From positions 7,646,001-7,710,000 of the forward strand of contig NC_056416.1 in assembly GCF_905147365.1 (NCBI RefSeq): 64,000 nucleotides of DNA, read 5' to 3'. Every line of letters starts with the position of its first letter. Positions within the stretch are counted from its first letter, which is position 1. The translations under genes were made by a program, and so were the position numbers. This DNA is from Aricia agestis (lineage: Eukaryota > Arthropoda > Insecta > Lepidoptera > Lycaenidae). This document shows, in pieces, positions 1-10,811 of this stretch. The notes under the pieces were generated by a model that was given only the letters and a program-made list of their open reading frames with translations, was not told the origin of the DNA and did not search any database.

Positions 1-727
1 ATTCTAAACTTAAAAATAATTCTAACTCGTATTTTCGTTATTACATCATATTTTGACCGAGCTTTGCTCGGTATTCGATAAAACACGAATAAAATGACAT
101 TTTCTAGAAATGATTCCTAGCTAGATCGATTTATCGCCCCCAAAACCCCCTATATACTAAGTTTCATGAAAATCGTTGGAGCCGATTCCGAGATTCCAAT
201 TATATACATATATACAAGAATTGCTCGTTTAAAGATATAAGATAATAAGTAATTCTCTATACCTAATAATAATAAGTACAGAAAATAATGAGCAAAAAGT
301 CTTATACTTTTCGTTTCAAAGAAACATAAACTTCTCAATTATATCATTAGAAAGAAGTTCGCAAACCAAAAGAAGGAAACGAATTAATGTAATTGTTAAT
401 TTGTTAGAAAAGCGCTGCAATCTAATTAACTACCTCTTGAAGATAATTCCCTTCATTAAGACGGCCAGGATTAAGTCAATAAAGTTTTTATTTAATTATT
501 GTAGTAAAGTAGATTTTTATATTTAGTTTAATTATTAAAACCTTGGATATAATAACATTCAAATTTTGAACAAACTGTTAGATTATACAAATAACTCGTA
601 TTTTCAGTAAACTGTATACTTACTACATATTATATTAAGTACATATTATATTATATACTAACTGCATTTTAGGTAAGCTTTTTTTTAAGCTTCAATCCAT
701 ACTTCCATACTTCCATACATCCATACA
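1..727. other. AT-rich stretch, nothing recognised
   Basis: No open frame with recognisable protein content on either strand. The only structure I see is short ATCCATAC-type direct repeats at 690-735, leading into the Helitron-like element that follows. Confidence 0.5.
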
Positions 728-947
728 TCCATACAAATATTATAAATGTGAAAGTGTGTCTGTCTGTCTGTCTGTATGTATGTCTATTACCTCTTCACGC
801 CCAAACTGCTGAACCGATTTTGCTGAAATTTGGCATGAAGATACTTTGAGTCCCGGGAAAGGACATAGAACACTTTTTGTCCCGGAAAAATGTACGGTTC
901 CCGCGATAAACTAGTCTTGGCGTAAAGGAGTTGCGGGGGTCATCTAG
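728..947 (+). mobile_element. Short non-autonomous Helitron-like element
   Basis: Begins A|TC followed by the family head CATACAAATATTATAAATG, has a (GTCT)n microsatellite at about 757-785, and ends CTAG|T at 944-948. A 5' TC, a 3' CTRR end and insertion between A and T are the Helitron hallmarks. The same head recurs at 15364, 17048, 24595, 26797, 43164, 44894 and, reversed, at 37231 and 63072. Confidence 0.7.
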
Positions 948-1129
948 TAATAAATACTTTAGTATACAATATCATTATATTTTGGTTTATTCCTTGTTAC
1001 TCATTCACAAACTTAAAAAGAAGTAGATCAAAAACACTATTCAATACTTTCAAACTTCACGAAACTTGCATCGAAATAAACTTACCGTAACATGCAATCC
1101 GTATCACTTAAAAGTTAGAACAGTAGGAT

Positions 1130-1425
1130 AATCTCCAGACCACTCTAGTTAAATTGTGCGTGGGTTAAAGTTGGGAACATTCGTCAGTATTTGTCAGTCG
1201 AACGTTTCGTGGTGTCAGCGCGGAGGGCGGGCGGCGCGTGCTACGCCTCAGCCGCGCTCATCGTGACTGCTGCCTCGACGCTTATCAGTTTACACGCGCA
1301 GTTATCACTTATCACATTGTGATGCGTTTCCACTGTATTTCCTTGAGCCTTAAGCATTAAGTGTTCTTACGTCGTCGTCTAGGAAGCTAAGGGATTATAA
1401 TTGAAGAAATGAGTTGATGAAGACG
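1130..1425 (+). promoter_or_regulatory. Candidate promoter and first exon with splice donor
   Basis: A locally GC-rich island (about 1200-1290) in AT-rich DNA contains TCAGT initiator-like motifs near 1174 and 1186 and ends in a consensus splice donor (ACG|GTAAGT, donor at 1426). An ATG at 1417 would give only Met-Lys-Thr before the donor, so the exon could be untranslated or could carry the first codons of a protein. The next + strand gene is malectin, whose sequence is preceded by an acceptor-like CCCACAG at 5634-5640. Joining to that acceptor would make this a 5'-UTR exon, because the ATG at 1417 would then stop after two codons. No RNA evidence is available. Confidence 0.35.
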
Positions 1426-1919
1426 GTAAGTAACAATTTGAAAAATGTAGTTTTATTACATAAATGGAGTGTGCAAAAATTCCCAATTTTCGAATCGTGA
1501 ATTAACGTTTTATTCGTTTCTGAGACGGAATTAGGAAACATATCGAAATCAACATGCCGATTATTAATCATGCTTAAATCTAAATCTCGCATGAATATTT
1601 CTAAAATATTACGTGCAAATTATTTTTAATATCATTGTTTCATTATGTATAATAATAGGTATATTGTAATTTAAAAAACGATATAATAAATAAATTATAA
1701 GCAAAAAACTTTTTGAAAAAAAGCTTTTATTTAAATACTGTAAAAAGAAGAAAATAAATTTCTCCTTAAAAATTCTAACTATTATGTTATAACCTCAATA
1801 TATTATACAATTTGCATGATAATAAAAGCTTGTCGCGAGACTTAACAATCTGTCAGTATTTAATTTTATTAAAATAAAATAATATCAATTTACTCCCAGT
1901 TAAATTGGTACTAGCTGTC
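1426..1919. other. AT-rich stretch, nothing recognised
   Basis: Follows the candidate splice donor at 1426, so it may be intronic. No coding sequence or repeat family is recognised. Confidence 0.4.
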
Positions 1920-3535
1920 CGTGGGAGAGCCATGCTTCGGCACGAATGGGCCGGCTCGACCGGAGAAATACCACGGCCTCACAGAAAACCGGCGTGAAAC
2001 AGCGCTTGCGCTGTGTTTCGCCGAGTGAGTGAGTTTACCGGAGGCCCAATCCCCTACCCCCCTAGAAATGCCGCAGTTGAAAAACAATTTGTTACCCCAG
2101 GAGGGTACCAACTGCGTTGGAGAATTCCTCTCTGGACGTCCATGCTCAGGAACCCCTGGAACTGAACGTGGACGTCCAGGCTGCCCCTCGTATTCTTGGG
2201 AGGGCAAAACTGCTCGGGGCAAGAGCAAACACACAAAGGCACCCCCCTCGATATTAAACATGGATTTTTGTAATATCAGGGGATTACACTCCAACCTTAA
2301 TGCCGTCCATTACCACCTTGAGACGGCAAAGCCGGCTTTGCTCTTTTTAACCGAGACTCTGCTCGGGGCAAGAGCAAACACACAAAGGCACCCCCCTCGA
2401 TATTAAACATGGATTTTTGTAATATCAGGGGATTACACTCCAACCTTAATGCCGTCCATTACCACCTTGAGACGGCAAAGCCGGCTTTGCTCTTTTTAAC
2501 CGAGACGCAGATATCATCTCCGAGTGACACATCATACCTTTCCCACCCAGGGTATTACCTGGAGCACTCCTTTCTACCCAAAGCTGGAGTGTGTGTGTAT
2601 ATCAGAGATGATATCAGCTCTCGCCGCCTCAGCAATCTTGAGGTCATGGACCTATCAAACTTATGGCTCCGCATAGATTGCGACGACCACCCTCGCGTCT
2701 ATGCGTGCCTATATAGGTCCCATAGTAGTGACCCCGAGACGGACCGACTCTTGGAGCACCTACAACTGCTTCAGATTTTGTGCAGCAGCAGATCCCATCC
2801 GCAGAGATCATTCGCGATATACTTGGCGACTTTAATGCCCACCACGCCGACTGGCTCAATTCCAGTAAAACTGATCACGCGGGGAGATCTGTCTGCAACT
2901 TTGCCCTTGCGAACAACTTGACACAACTGGTTACTACGCCTACGCGAATCCCAGATGTGGATGGTCAGAATCCTTCCTTGTTGGACCTCCTACTGACTTC
3001 AAATCCTGACGGCTACCAAATATCCGTAACCGCACCACTTGGTTCATCGGATCATTGCCTTGTTAGGAGTTCTGTGCCACTTACGACGGTGTTAAGACAG
3101 CGCGCAGTTAAATACCGTCGTGTGTGGCACTACAAGTCAGCAGACTGGGATGGGATGCGGTCGTTTTTTGCATCCTATCCTTGGGGGCACGTGTGCTTCT
3201 CGCCGGATGATCTCGACAACACTGCCAACTCTGTTGCCGATGTGGTGATGCAGGGGATGGAACTTTTCATTCCGACCTCTGTAGTGCCAACTGGCGGCAG
3301 ATTTTGTCCCTGGTTTGGTTCATCCCCCAAAAAGCTTCTCGCCGGAAGCAGGAGGCTTACCAATCCTGGGCCAACGCAGTGTCTGCTGTCTGCTCGGGAT
3401 TTAAATACCAGCACATATAAAAAGGAGTACAACCTTGCCTCTAGGTCCCTCAAGAAAGAGATTACTCGGGCAAAGCAACAGCACGTCAATAGAACTGCCA
3501 AGAGACTTGAGCGCCTCCCCTCGGGAACCCGTGCA
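1920..3535 (+). mobile_element. LINE 5' fragment (CR1/jockey-type), endonuclease only
   Basis: Starts CGTGGGAGAGCC, the same head as the short elements at 7534-7845 and 13610-13960. It then encodes an APE-type endonuclease domain in broken frames: LTET and CVYIRDD in one frame, ILGDFNAHHADWL and LLTSNPDGYQ...GSSDHCLV in another. It is nearly identical to the reversed LINE at 47542-50395. Relative to that copy it has a 1-bp loss near 2766 and a 6-bp insertion near 2812, and its match stops abruptly at about 3535 after GGAACCCGTGCA. It therefore lacks the reverse transcriptase and 3' tail. Loss of the 3' end is the opposite of normal LINE truncation and points to a later deletion. Non-functional. 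Confidence 0.85.
2211..2508 (+). repeat. 149-bp tandem duplication inside the LINE fragment
   Basis: Bases 2211-2357 and 2360-2506 are direct repeats with period 149. Both contain GATATTAAACATGGATTTTTG and CCGAGAC. The period is not a multiple of three, so the duplication itself shifts the frame of the endonuclease ORF. Confidence 0.85.
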
Positions 3536-3892
3536 TATCTAAGGATATATCTTGTGAGATTTATCTAGTAAATCATGTCGCCTCAGTCTTTTTTTTTTTT
3601 GGACACGCAATCTTTTAGGACTTAGACCGTTCCTACCCTGCTAGAATCTTATCTAGCCCACTTCCCCATAAGCTTCACTCTTGCGGCCCTCAGTATATTT
3701 TTCAGGTTTAGTGGCAAAACAAGGCGTTTTGCCACTAAACTAGAGAAAAAAATGTGACGTCAACTGCAAGTTTGCTTAGTCATTTCGTTTTGAACTCCGA
3801 CATCGGTCGTGGCCATGTCTCCCATAAAAATAATATACTGCAATTATTGATTTTGTTTTCAGTAGTACGTCGTTCAGTAGTATGTCTAAGGG
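3536..3892. other. Unassigned stretch
   Basis: Begins at the abrupt end of LINE similarity, with a poly-T run at 3590-3600. A short direct inverted pair (TTTAGTGGCAAAAC / GTTTTGCCACTAAA) sits at about 3706-3740. No coding sequence recognised. Confidence 0.4.
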
Positions 3893-4700
3893 AGGATTTC
3901 ACCAATCGCACAACTTCGTTTCATAAAACTTAGTTCTCATTAAACGCGTTCCTACGGGGATCAATAAAAAAGCAAGAAACGATACACAAACTACCCAAAC
4001 GTTTTTTTTTTTTCGTCTATGATTTTCGAATCGCCATGACACTACACTGGCAGGACTTTAACGGCTTTAATGAAGTTTAACCGTGCAACATTGGACGTTC
4101 TGAAGATAAAACTCGGATTTGTTGTGTAAACTTTATGTTAGTGAAATGCAATTTGGTGTTATAAACGCGTTTATACGTGTGGAACCAATTTAGTGTACAC
4201 TAAGCGCGTTCTATTTCTTAGGTGAATCGCACCTAAATAAAATGACTTCAAATAACTTCTGCTCTTGTTTCTTAGGGTAATCCTTCGTTATAATACATTA
4301 AGGGGAATTTCACCAATCACACTTAAATGAACAATGAATGCGTTTATAGTGCGACGTGAATCTCGTTTTGTTTCAAATAGATTTTACATTCTTCATTTAA
4401 TCGCGATTAATGAATCTAAGTTTACGTTATACGTTTGATTGATGATTTTTATACGTTTTTATCATCTTTGAGCCTTGTCACGTTGTTTTAGTAACAAATA
4501 GCAAGAAGGGATAAATAAGCTAACCAAACGCATATCTGTGAAAACTGTCAACTTAACAATTTTTTCGCCTATGTTTTTTGATCACAGGACAGGACAATGT
4601 GTTTTAAGAAGTTAAAACTCGAATATTGGGCGTTCAGAAGATAAAAATCGGATTTGCTGTGAATGAGACGAAACGCATCTACTTGGAATCGTATAAAAAA
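3893..4700. repeat. Two diverged copies of an unidentified repeat
   Basis: Copies at about 3893-4130 and 4309-4665 share, in the same order, ATTTCACCAATC, AGCAAGAA, CCAAACG, TTCG(T/C)CTATG and GTTC(T/A)GAAGATAAAA(C/A)TCGG. Spacing is about 420 bp. No coding content and no terminal signals; family unknown. Confidence 0.5.
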
Positions 4701-4867
4701 AACGGAATAGAGTACAAAAAGTTATTCGAGTCTAAGAATAATAATATTTATGGTAAGAAATGTCGCAAAAAGTAAAAAATTCAATGTGGTATTTTTTCTT
4801 TAGTTTAAAAAATTGTAATTTATGTTAAAAATCAATAAATTTCAGTAAATAATCGTAATTTTGAATG

Positions 4868-4965
4868 TTTTACCAAGTTTCGGTTTCGGTTTCGGCCGAA
4901 ACTAAGAGTAAGGCCGAAAGTTCGGTTTCGGTTTCGGCTGAAAAATCAGTTTCGGTTGGACACTA
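4868..4965. repeat. TTTCGG/CCGAAA-rich repeat
   Basis: Alternating runs of TTCGGTTTCGG and CCGAAA in both orientations form an imperfect inverted repeat. Confidence 0.6.
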
Positions 4966-5105
4966 GTTTTTTGTATTATATTAATATTATTTTTATCCTT
5001 TTACTTCATTCTTTTTGAATCAAATACGACTAGAGTAAGAGAACGCACCCCAAATGTCATGACATGTACATGACTCGCGACATATCTGTCAAAGTGACGT
5101 TTCTC

Positions 5106-5505
5106 CAGTGATGCCAGATTGGGGGGAATCCCCCCAAATTTGGGGGTTTTTTTAGGTGATGGGGGGAAAATTGGGGGGAACAATTTTTTGGGGGGATTGT
5201 TGGAGGAAAAAATCTGGGAACAGACGGCGAAATCTAAGTACTATGGTCCCGTTTTTACCCTTAGGTTACGACTTACGGAACCATAAAAATGATCAAGGAG
5301 CTCGCGAAGATGCTGATTCTGTAAAGATTGGACGCTATTGCCGAAATAGTGTACATTCATCGTATCCATTTGTGAAATTCCCATTCATAATGAACAAAAA
5401 ATTTCTTTTATAATTTGTTGGGGGGATTTTTCTTGAAATCCCGAATTTTGGGGGGATTTCGGGGAACACTTGGGGAGAAACCGAGTTGGCCGTCTGGCAA
5501 CACTG
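5106..5505. mobile_element. Non-autonomous hAT-type element, G-rich
   Basis: An identical 8-bp TSD, CGTTTCTC, flanks the element at 5098-5105 and 5506-5513. Termini are CAGTGATGCCAGA and the reverse complement of CAGTGTTGCCAGA. The 400-bp interior has many G6 runs and no transposase. An 8-bp TSD with CAG...CTG-type ends is typical of hAT elements. It lies 186 bp upstream of the malectin ATG. Confidence 0.85.
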
Positions 5506-5690
5506 CGTTTCTCAGAGACAGCAAGTTCCGAATTCCGATTCGGGCTAGGCAATCTATAAATTATTGGCATTTAGCATCTTTACTTGTATAAAATTCAATT
5601 TAGAAAAGTATTGAATAAAAACATTATGTATTAACCCACAGATTACCTAATTTGGTTTTTAAATTGTTTCACCTAACTTGTCCTAACGCA

Positions 5691-6488
5691 ATGTCGCGCT
5701 GGGCAATCGCATCTGCAGTTATCGCGTTAAGCTTATTTAACAGTGCAACCGGCCTAGGAGAGATTATTTATGCAATTAATGCTGGTGGACCGGCACACAC
5801 CGACATATACGGTATTCAATATGAGAAAGATCCCTTACAAGGAAGAGTCGGCACAGCTTCTGACTATGGAAAACAATTAGTCATGATCGGAAGAGTCAAC
5901 CCAAAAGACGAAATATTATATCAAACGGAGCGGTACCACCACAGCACATTCGGATACGATATACCAGCCAGAGAGGATGGAGACTACGTGCTGGTGCTTA
6001 AATTTAGTGAAGTTTACTTTAATGCCCCCAATATGAAAGTTTTCGATGTAGTATTGAACGGCGACCACACGATAGTTGCTGATCTAGACATATTTGATAA
6101 GGTGGGAAGAGGCGTAGCTCACGACGAATATATTCCGTACTCAATAAGAGGCGGTAAACTCTTTTACAATGATGAGGAGTCTGATATCCGTGGTGGGAAG
6201 ATTAAGGTGGAATTTATCAAGGGTTACAGGGATAATCCTAAGATAAACGCTCTCTATGTTATGAGAGGTAGTATAGATGAAGTTCCCAAACTCCCACCGA
6301 TTGTATGGCCTGAAACTGAAGCAGAAGAACCGAGAGAAGAGATAGAAGAGAAGAGCACAAAATCGAGACGGGCCAGCGGCCCCAAACAGCCCGACCCCTA
6401 CTCGATGGATGACAGTTCTGTTCTCATCCCAGTGTTCATCACCATTGGTGCTTTTATTCCTTTATTGTTCTGTTTGTGTAAGCTATAA
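5691..6488 (+). CDS. Malectin
   Basis: Encodes 265 aa in one exon. Visible in order: a signal peptide (about residues 1-22, SRWAIASAVIALSLF core); a malectin domain (about 24-185) beginning EIIYAINAGGPAHTDIYGI and containing YQTERY, VLKFSEVYF and VFDVVLNG; an acidic linker (about 212-230); and a C-terminal membrane anchor (VLIPVFITIGAFIPLLF). Malectins are ER type I membrane lectins that bind diglucosylated high-mannose N-glycans and work with ribophorin I in retaining misfolded glycoproteins. The domain order and length (human protein about 292 aa) fit. The start is the first ATG in frame, with G at -3 and followed directly by the signal peptide. An acceptor-like CCCACAG ends at 5640, so a 5'-UTR intron is possible. 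The intact frame argues against a decayed retrocopy. Confidence 0.93.
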   Translation: MSRWAIASAVIALSLFNSATGLGEIIYAINAGGPAHTDIYGIQYEKDPLQGRVGTASDYGKQLVMIGRVNPKDEILYQTERYHHSTFGYDIPAREDGDYVLVLKFSEVYFNAPNMKVFDVVLNGDHTIVADLDIFDKVGRGVAHDEYIPYSIRGGKLFYNDEESDIRGGKIKVEFIKGYRDNPKINALYVMRGSIDEVPKLPPIVWPETEAEEPREEIEEKSTKSRRASGPKQPDPYSMDDSSVLIPVFITIGAFIPLLFCLCKL

Positions 6489-7251
6489 TGTTGTATGTCT
6501 GCAATTGTGTGGTTGTTATGAACATTAAAATGCTATGTTGGTTTTTTATGATTTCATATGATTTGCACAAGTACTGCTAGTCAGATGTAGACAGTACAAA
6601 TATTTAATGCTACATGATTCTATTAAATGCCTTCAAGTACCTATAAAAATCGCATTTAATATTATATTATGTGTCAGTCTTAAATGTTGAAATCTATGTA
6701 CAAATGCCCGTCCTAGACATTATATTGTGCCTAACTTATGGCCAGCCATAACATTTCCTATATAAAGGCTACACCTAATTGTCAATATTTTGTCAATTAT
6801 TATTAATTATTATCATTTAATATGAACTTAATAGATTTAATAGCAGTCTGTTGTAATATTGACTGCAGCAATTTTGTTTTTCTTATTTATTATTCAGAGA
6901 TTTTTTAATTGAAGTTACCCATAGACATAAAGTAGATATTATTATTCTTAAAACAGTAGCCTCTAATTCACAGCAGTTATGCTTAACCATACATTTTTGG
7001 ATGGTTTATTTATGATATTTTTTTGTATAGTGGTGATGTAATAATTTGATGTCAAAGTATAAAAATAAAAAAAAAATAAAAAAAATTATATATTTACCTT
7101 TCACCCTACATAAATGCATAGAAATTGTTACCTTCCTTGGGAAAATCAGGAAAACACTAATTTAAAATAATCTTATTTATTATAGTATGTAGTAATACAG
7201 TCTTAATAATTCATAGATAGCCCATACAAAATATGTGCAACTTAATTATTG
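6489..7251. other. Malectin 3' flank and convergent intergenic region
   Basis: AT-rich, with an A-rich tract at about 7058-7090 and no further coding sequence on the + strand. On the - strand, AATAAA lies about 75 nt beyond the stop of the exon candidate at 7252-7314. Confidence 0.5.
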
Positions 7252-7314
7252 TTACTCTTGTTCTCTCTTCTTAATTTCAGTTTTTGAGATAGTTTCACTA
7301 GTTTGATTAACCTG
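7252..7314 (-). CDS. Orphan terminal-exon candidate
   Basis: Read on the - strand, a good acceptor (CATTGTTTCAG) precedes an open frame VNQTSETISKTEIKKREQE and a TAA, with AATAAA about 75 nt downstream. This looks like a last exon. The nearest upstream - strand gene (10812-11740) has a candidate donor of phase 2, which would read this exon in another frame (also open), so the link is unproven. The surroundings are dense repeats. Function unknown. Confidence 0.3.
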   Translation of the reverse strand, partial: QVNQTSETISKTEIKKREQE

Positions 7315-7533
7315 AAACAATGATAAAGTATTATATTTTAAAAAGTGGTTTTTGTAGGGGGTTCGCCATTCATAGCCCATAGGGCAAAATGAATATTTTA
7401 GGAAAAAAATAAAAATCTTCCGAGTGCGAGTTTGAGTTACGCACGAAGGGTTCCATACCATTATAGAACAAAAATGGGCCAAAAATTATGTTTTTGTTTG
7501 GGACCCCTTAAATATTTTAATCTTAGATAAATG

Positions 7534-7845
7534 TTTTTTTTTTTTATGAAATAAGGGGGCAAACGAGCAAACGGGTCACCTGATGGAAAGCAACTTCCGT
7601 CGCCCATGGACACTCGCAGCATCAGAAGAGCTGCAAGTGCGTTGCCGGCCTTTCAAGACGGAACAGGGTAATAGGGGAGGGTAAGGATGGGAAGGGAAGG
7701 GAATAGGGTAGGGGATTGGGCCTCCGGTAAACTCACTCACTCGGCGAAACACAGCGAAAGCGCTGTTTCACGCCGGTTTTCTGTGAGAACGTGGTATTTC
7801 TCCGGTCGAGCCGGCCCATTCGTGCCGAAGCATGGCTCTCCCACG
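7534..7845 (-). mobile_element. Short non-autonomous LINE derivative
   Basis: On the - strand it runs from CGTGGGAGAGCCATGC (the 5' head of the LINE at 1920) through a pyrimidine-rich middle (CCCTTCCC repeats) to the LINE 3' tail (GGCCGGCAACGCAC ... GTTTGCCCCCTTATTTC) and an A-run (T-run at 7534-7545). It lacks the endonuclease and reverse transcriptase. Related copies lie at 13610-13960 and 35221-35466. Confidence 0.8.
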
Positions 7846-7957
7846 TAATTATGAACGATTGGTCTCGCGCGCGCGTTCGACCGCGAGCGTGAGACCAATC
7901 ATTCATCTAAGATTTTAATTTTATTATACTTACTCTGCGCTAGTATAAATTGACCCT
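7846..7957. repeat. Small GC-rich hairpin
   Basis: GATTGGTCTC at about 7857 pairs with GAGACCAATC at about 7891 around a CG-rich centre. No other content. Confidence 0.45.
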
Positions 7958-8325
7958 TACTAAGACTTCGTTGTCTGTCTCCAGGCTGTAACTCAAGAAC
8001 GGTAATAGCTAGAGAGTTGAAATTTTTACAGATTATGTATATCGGTTGCCGCTATAACAAGAAAATATACTAAAAACAAAATAAAATTAATATCCCTCCT
8101 ATTTTTTGCTCTATATCAATTATCAATAATGGCAACAGGTAGCTGTACTTAAATTGTTCTCAAAGTATTTTCATAAGTTATAATATTATGTGTACTTTAA
8201 TATTTAATAATAATAATAAAACAAAATAAAAATTCAGGGGGGCTCTCATACAAAAAAAAAACAATTTTTGGCCTAATATTGCTCTATAATGGTACGGAAC
8301 CCTTCGTGCGCGAGTCCGACTCGAT
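7958..8325 (+). repeat. Dispersed repeat ending in GTACGGAACCCTTCGTGCGC
   Basis: Shares its body (AGGCTGTA.CTCAAGAAC, GTTGCCGCTATAACAA, GGGGGGCTC) and its tail (GTACGGAACCCTTCGTGCGC) with copies at 9520-9915, 21610-21975 and 39780-40412, and with reversed fragments at 7380-7500 and 8936-9040. No ORF; probably a non-autonomous element. Confidence 0.65.
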
Positions 8326-8935
8326 TATTATAATTTTTGTATGGTCACTGAATGCACATTTAATTAAAACAACCGTTTAGCTGGTAGAACGGGGGGACAC
8401 TGGACTCTAACGATTTTATCCACTTTAAAACTTCATATTTCACAAATGGATCTAAATCGGATTAAAAATGATCTTTGAATACTCATAATATTAAAAAAAA
8501 CCTATCCAACGACACCACACACGGTGGGATGGACGCGAAAAAACATCACCCCCGCATTGATGTGTAGCATGGCATGGGCGCCGGCAGAAAAAATTTGCAG
8601 TGCAGATTTTATTTTTCTTTCTGTTCTTTTCTTTTACTTTTTACGAACAACTGCAGTGACTGTCTATAATTTACGTTAACATAAAACATTTAGTGCCGAA
8701 ACATTACGAACTATCCTTGTACGGCATGGTAATACGGGTTACAAAGAAACTATAAGGTTTTCTTGTTGACTACGGATCCCTATAAACATATTGTATGGTA
8801 GCAGTGCCGGTTTTAGCACTACCAGCGCAGCAGCGCCCTGGGCGAGATTTCTTCGTTGCATAGAGTTGCACAAGCTCGCCCAAGGCAAACATACATAACT
8901 ACATAGACTACACAAAAAAAAACAAAAGAAATCGG
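8326..8935. other. Unassigned repeat-like stretch
   Basis: No gene seen. The short frames at 8739-8987 run into the reversed dispersed repeat and are not protein-like. Confidence 0.4.
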
Positions 8936-9510
8936 CCAAGTGCGAGTTAGACTCGCGCACGAAGGGTTCCTTGCCATTATATAGCAAAAATAGTAAAAAT
9001 TGTGTTTATTGTTCATACAAAATAATAAAATTAATCCATACATAGGTAATATTAAAATAAATCCCTTGAACTCGGGCTTGGGCCTTGGGCTCCCATGAGC
9101 CCCTCAATTATTAATTTTATTAATAATTATTAAAGTATAAATACAGCTGAGCATTTTGTGTACATTTCAAGTGCCTAACCTATATCATCATTGATACCGA
9201 TTACCGAGCAAAAAATGTTTAAAAAATCACGTTAGTAGTAGGTATGGGAAAATTTTCACAGGTTATGTATTTCTGTTGCCGCTATAACAACAAATACAAG
9301 AAATAATATAAATTAAATATTTAAGGGGGGCTTAAATATTTAATTTATATTATTTCTTGTATTTGTTGTTATAGCGGCAACAGAAATACATAACCTGTGA
9401 AAATTTCAACTCTCTAGCTATTACCATTCTTGAGTTACAGCCTGGAGACAGACGGACAGACATCGATATCTCAGTAATAGATAGGTTTGGGTACGGAACC
9501 CTAAAGATAT
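8936..9510 (-). repeat. Reversed dispersed repeat with a perfect 76-bp hairpin
   Basis: 8936-9040 is the tail (CGCACGAAGGGTTCC) of the GTACGGAACCC family in reverse. 9250-9325 and 9331-9406 are perfect inverted copies of 76 bp separated by five G, and contain GTTGCCGCTATAACAAC from the same family. This is an inverted duplication of the repeat body. Confidence 0.8.
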
Positions 9511-9519
9511 GCATACGCT

Positions 9520-9915
9520 TTTAGGCTTCCGTACCCAAAGGGTAAAAACGGAACCCTATTACACTTCGTTGTCTGACGTCTGTCTGCCTGTGAATAGAAC
9601 CGCTATAGTTAGACTTCTGAAATTTTTACAGCTTGTATATCTGTTGCCAATATAACAACATAACAACAAATACTAAAAAACAAAATAAAATCAATATAAA
9701 TTAAGGGGGGCTCGCATACAAGAAACGTGAGTGTTTTGGCCCTTTTAGCGATATCAATAATGGCAACAGGTAGGCACTTGTTATTTTCACACATGTCTAC
9801 TTCAATAATTAATAATAATATTAAAATGAAATAAAAATTTAAGGGGGGCTCCCATACAAAAAACACAATTTTTGCTCTTTATCGGTACGGAACCCTACGT
9901 GCGCGAGTGCGACTA
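9520..9915 (+). repeat. Full copy of the GTACGGAACCC dispersed repeat
   Basis: Starts CTTCCGTACCCAAAGGGTAAA and ends GTACGGAACCCTACGTGCGCG, so the two ends contain inverted GGTTCCGTAC motifs. The body matches 7958-8325 and 39780-40412. No coding content. Confidence 0.7.
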
Positions 9916-10012
9916 TTGTATATTTCCGATTACTGTATATTTTGCCGTAGTTAAGTAAAATTGTTTTTAACCGACTTCAAAAAATGAGGTTATTACTGTT
10001 CGGCCTAAGAAG

Positions 10013-10668
10013 GGTTTTACATTATCATTTATATATGATCATTTCTATGATCATATATAGGATCCAATATATATGATCATTTGATCATATCTGCATATTA
10101 CATTATCATATTTCATTGATCCTATTTTACGTCATATGTGGTTTCAATAGCCAATGAAGAGCGCTAACGCTGACAGGTATTGATGTCAGGGTTACTAAAT
10201 CTCAGAGAGTTCGATTTGTCAAAAGACATCGTCATTTTTAATATGGCTTGTTTTTTGTTATTTCAGCAAGATTATCCAAGTATATAATTAGAAAAATAAT
10301 TACATTACATTATTTGAAACATATTAACGAACAAGAAATTAAAAACTCTTTTTTTATATTAAACTAGCTGTCCCGGTGAACTTCGTGTCACTTAAAAACC
10401 TTTCCTGCCCTTCTACGAATATTTTAAGACTAAAATTAGTTCTCGAGTTTTGCGCTTAGCAACACATTCAGCGACTCATTTTTATATAATAGATAACTGG
10501 CAACACCTATTTCTATGACCATATTGGATCCAATCTCTCAGCAAATGTCAAAAATCTATGATCAAGGAAGAAATGAATCATATGTCTATATTACATTATC
10601 CAATATCATTGACTCAATGATCTCGGATCCAATATATGTATATGATAATCTAATATCCCCCTTATATA
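10013..10668. mobile_element. Non-autonomous TIR-like element, copy 1
   Basis: Same family as 13350-14226. Shared landmarks: TTACATTATCATTTATAT, GGTTTCAATAGCCAATG, ATGGCTTGTTTTTTGTTATTTC, CAACACCTATTT and ATGATCTCGGATCCAATATA. Its ends are loosely inverted (TTACATTATCATTTATAT versus ATATATGTATATGATAATCTAA). This copy carries a Helitron at 10364-10493 that is absent from copy 2. Confidence 0.7.
10364..10493 (-). mobile_element. 130-bp Helitron with an empty site in the window
   Basis: On the - strand it begins TCTATTATATAAAAATGAGT and ends CACCGGGACAGCTAG, inserted exactly between A and T. The paralogous copy at 14058/14059 is the unfilled site (ATTAAA|TAACTGG). A second copy of the element is at 31627-31846 (+). 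Confidence 0.9.
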
Positions 10669-10811
10669 GTATTGAACTGTGACGCCAGTGCGGCAGCTAC
10701 GACAGTATAATATAAATAAGTCTATGTCCCCGTCCTATAGGTTGTACCTAGAAGAAGGAAGAAATTAAAATTTAAGTAGATATTCCTAGTTTAGCAGGTA
10801 CGTCTAAATAC

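Noticed and set aside
2029..2406. Separate protein-coding gene upstream of the endonuclease frame
   Set aside because: It is the LINE head read through a 149-bp tandem duplication.
5652..5690. Upstream start for malectin in the same frame
   Set aside because: The codon at 5652 is TTG; the first ATG is at 5691 and directly precedes a normal signal peptide.
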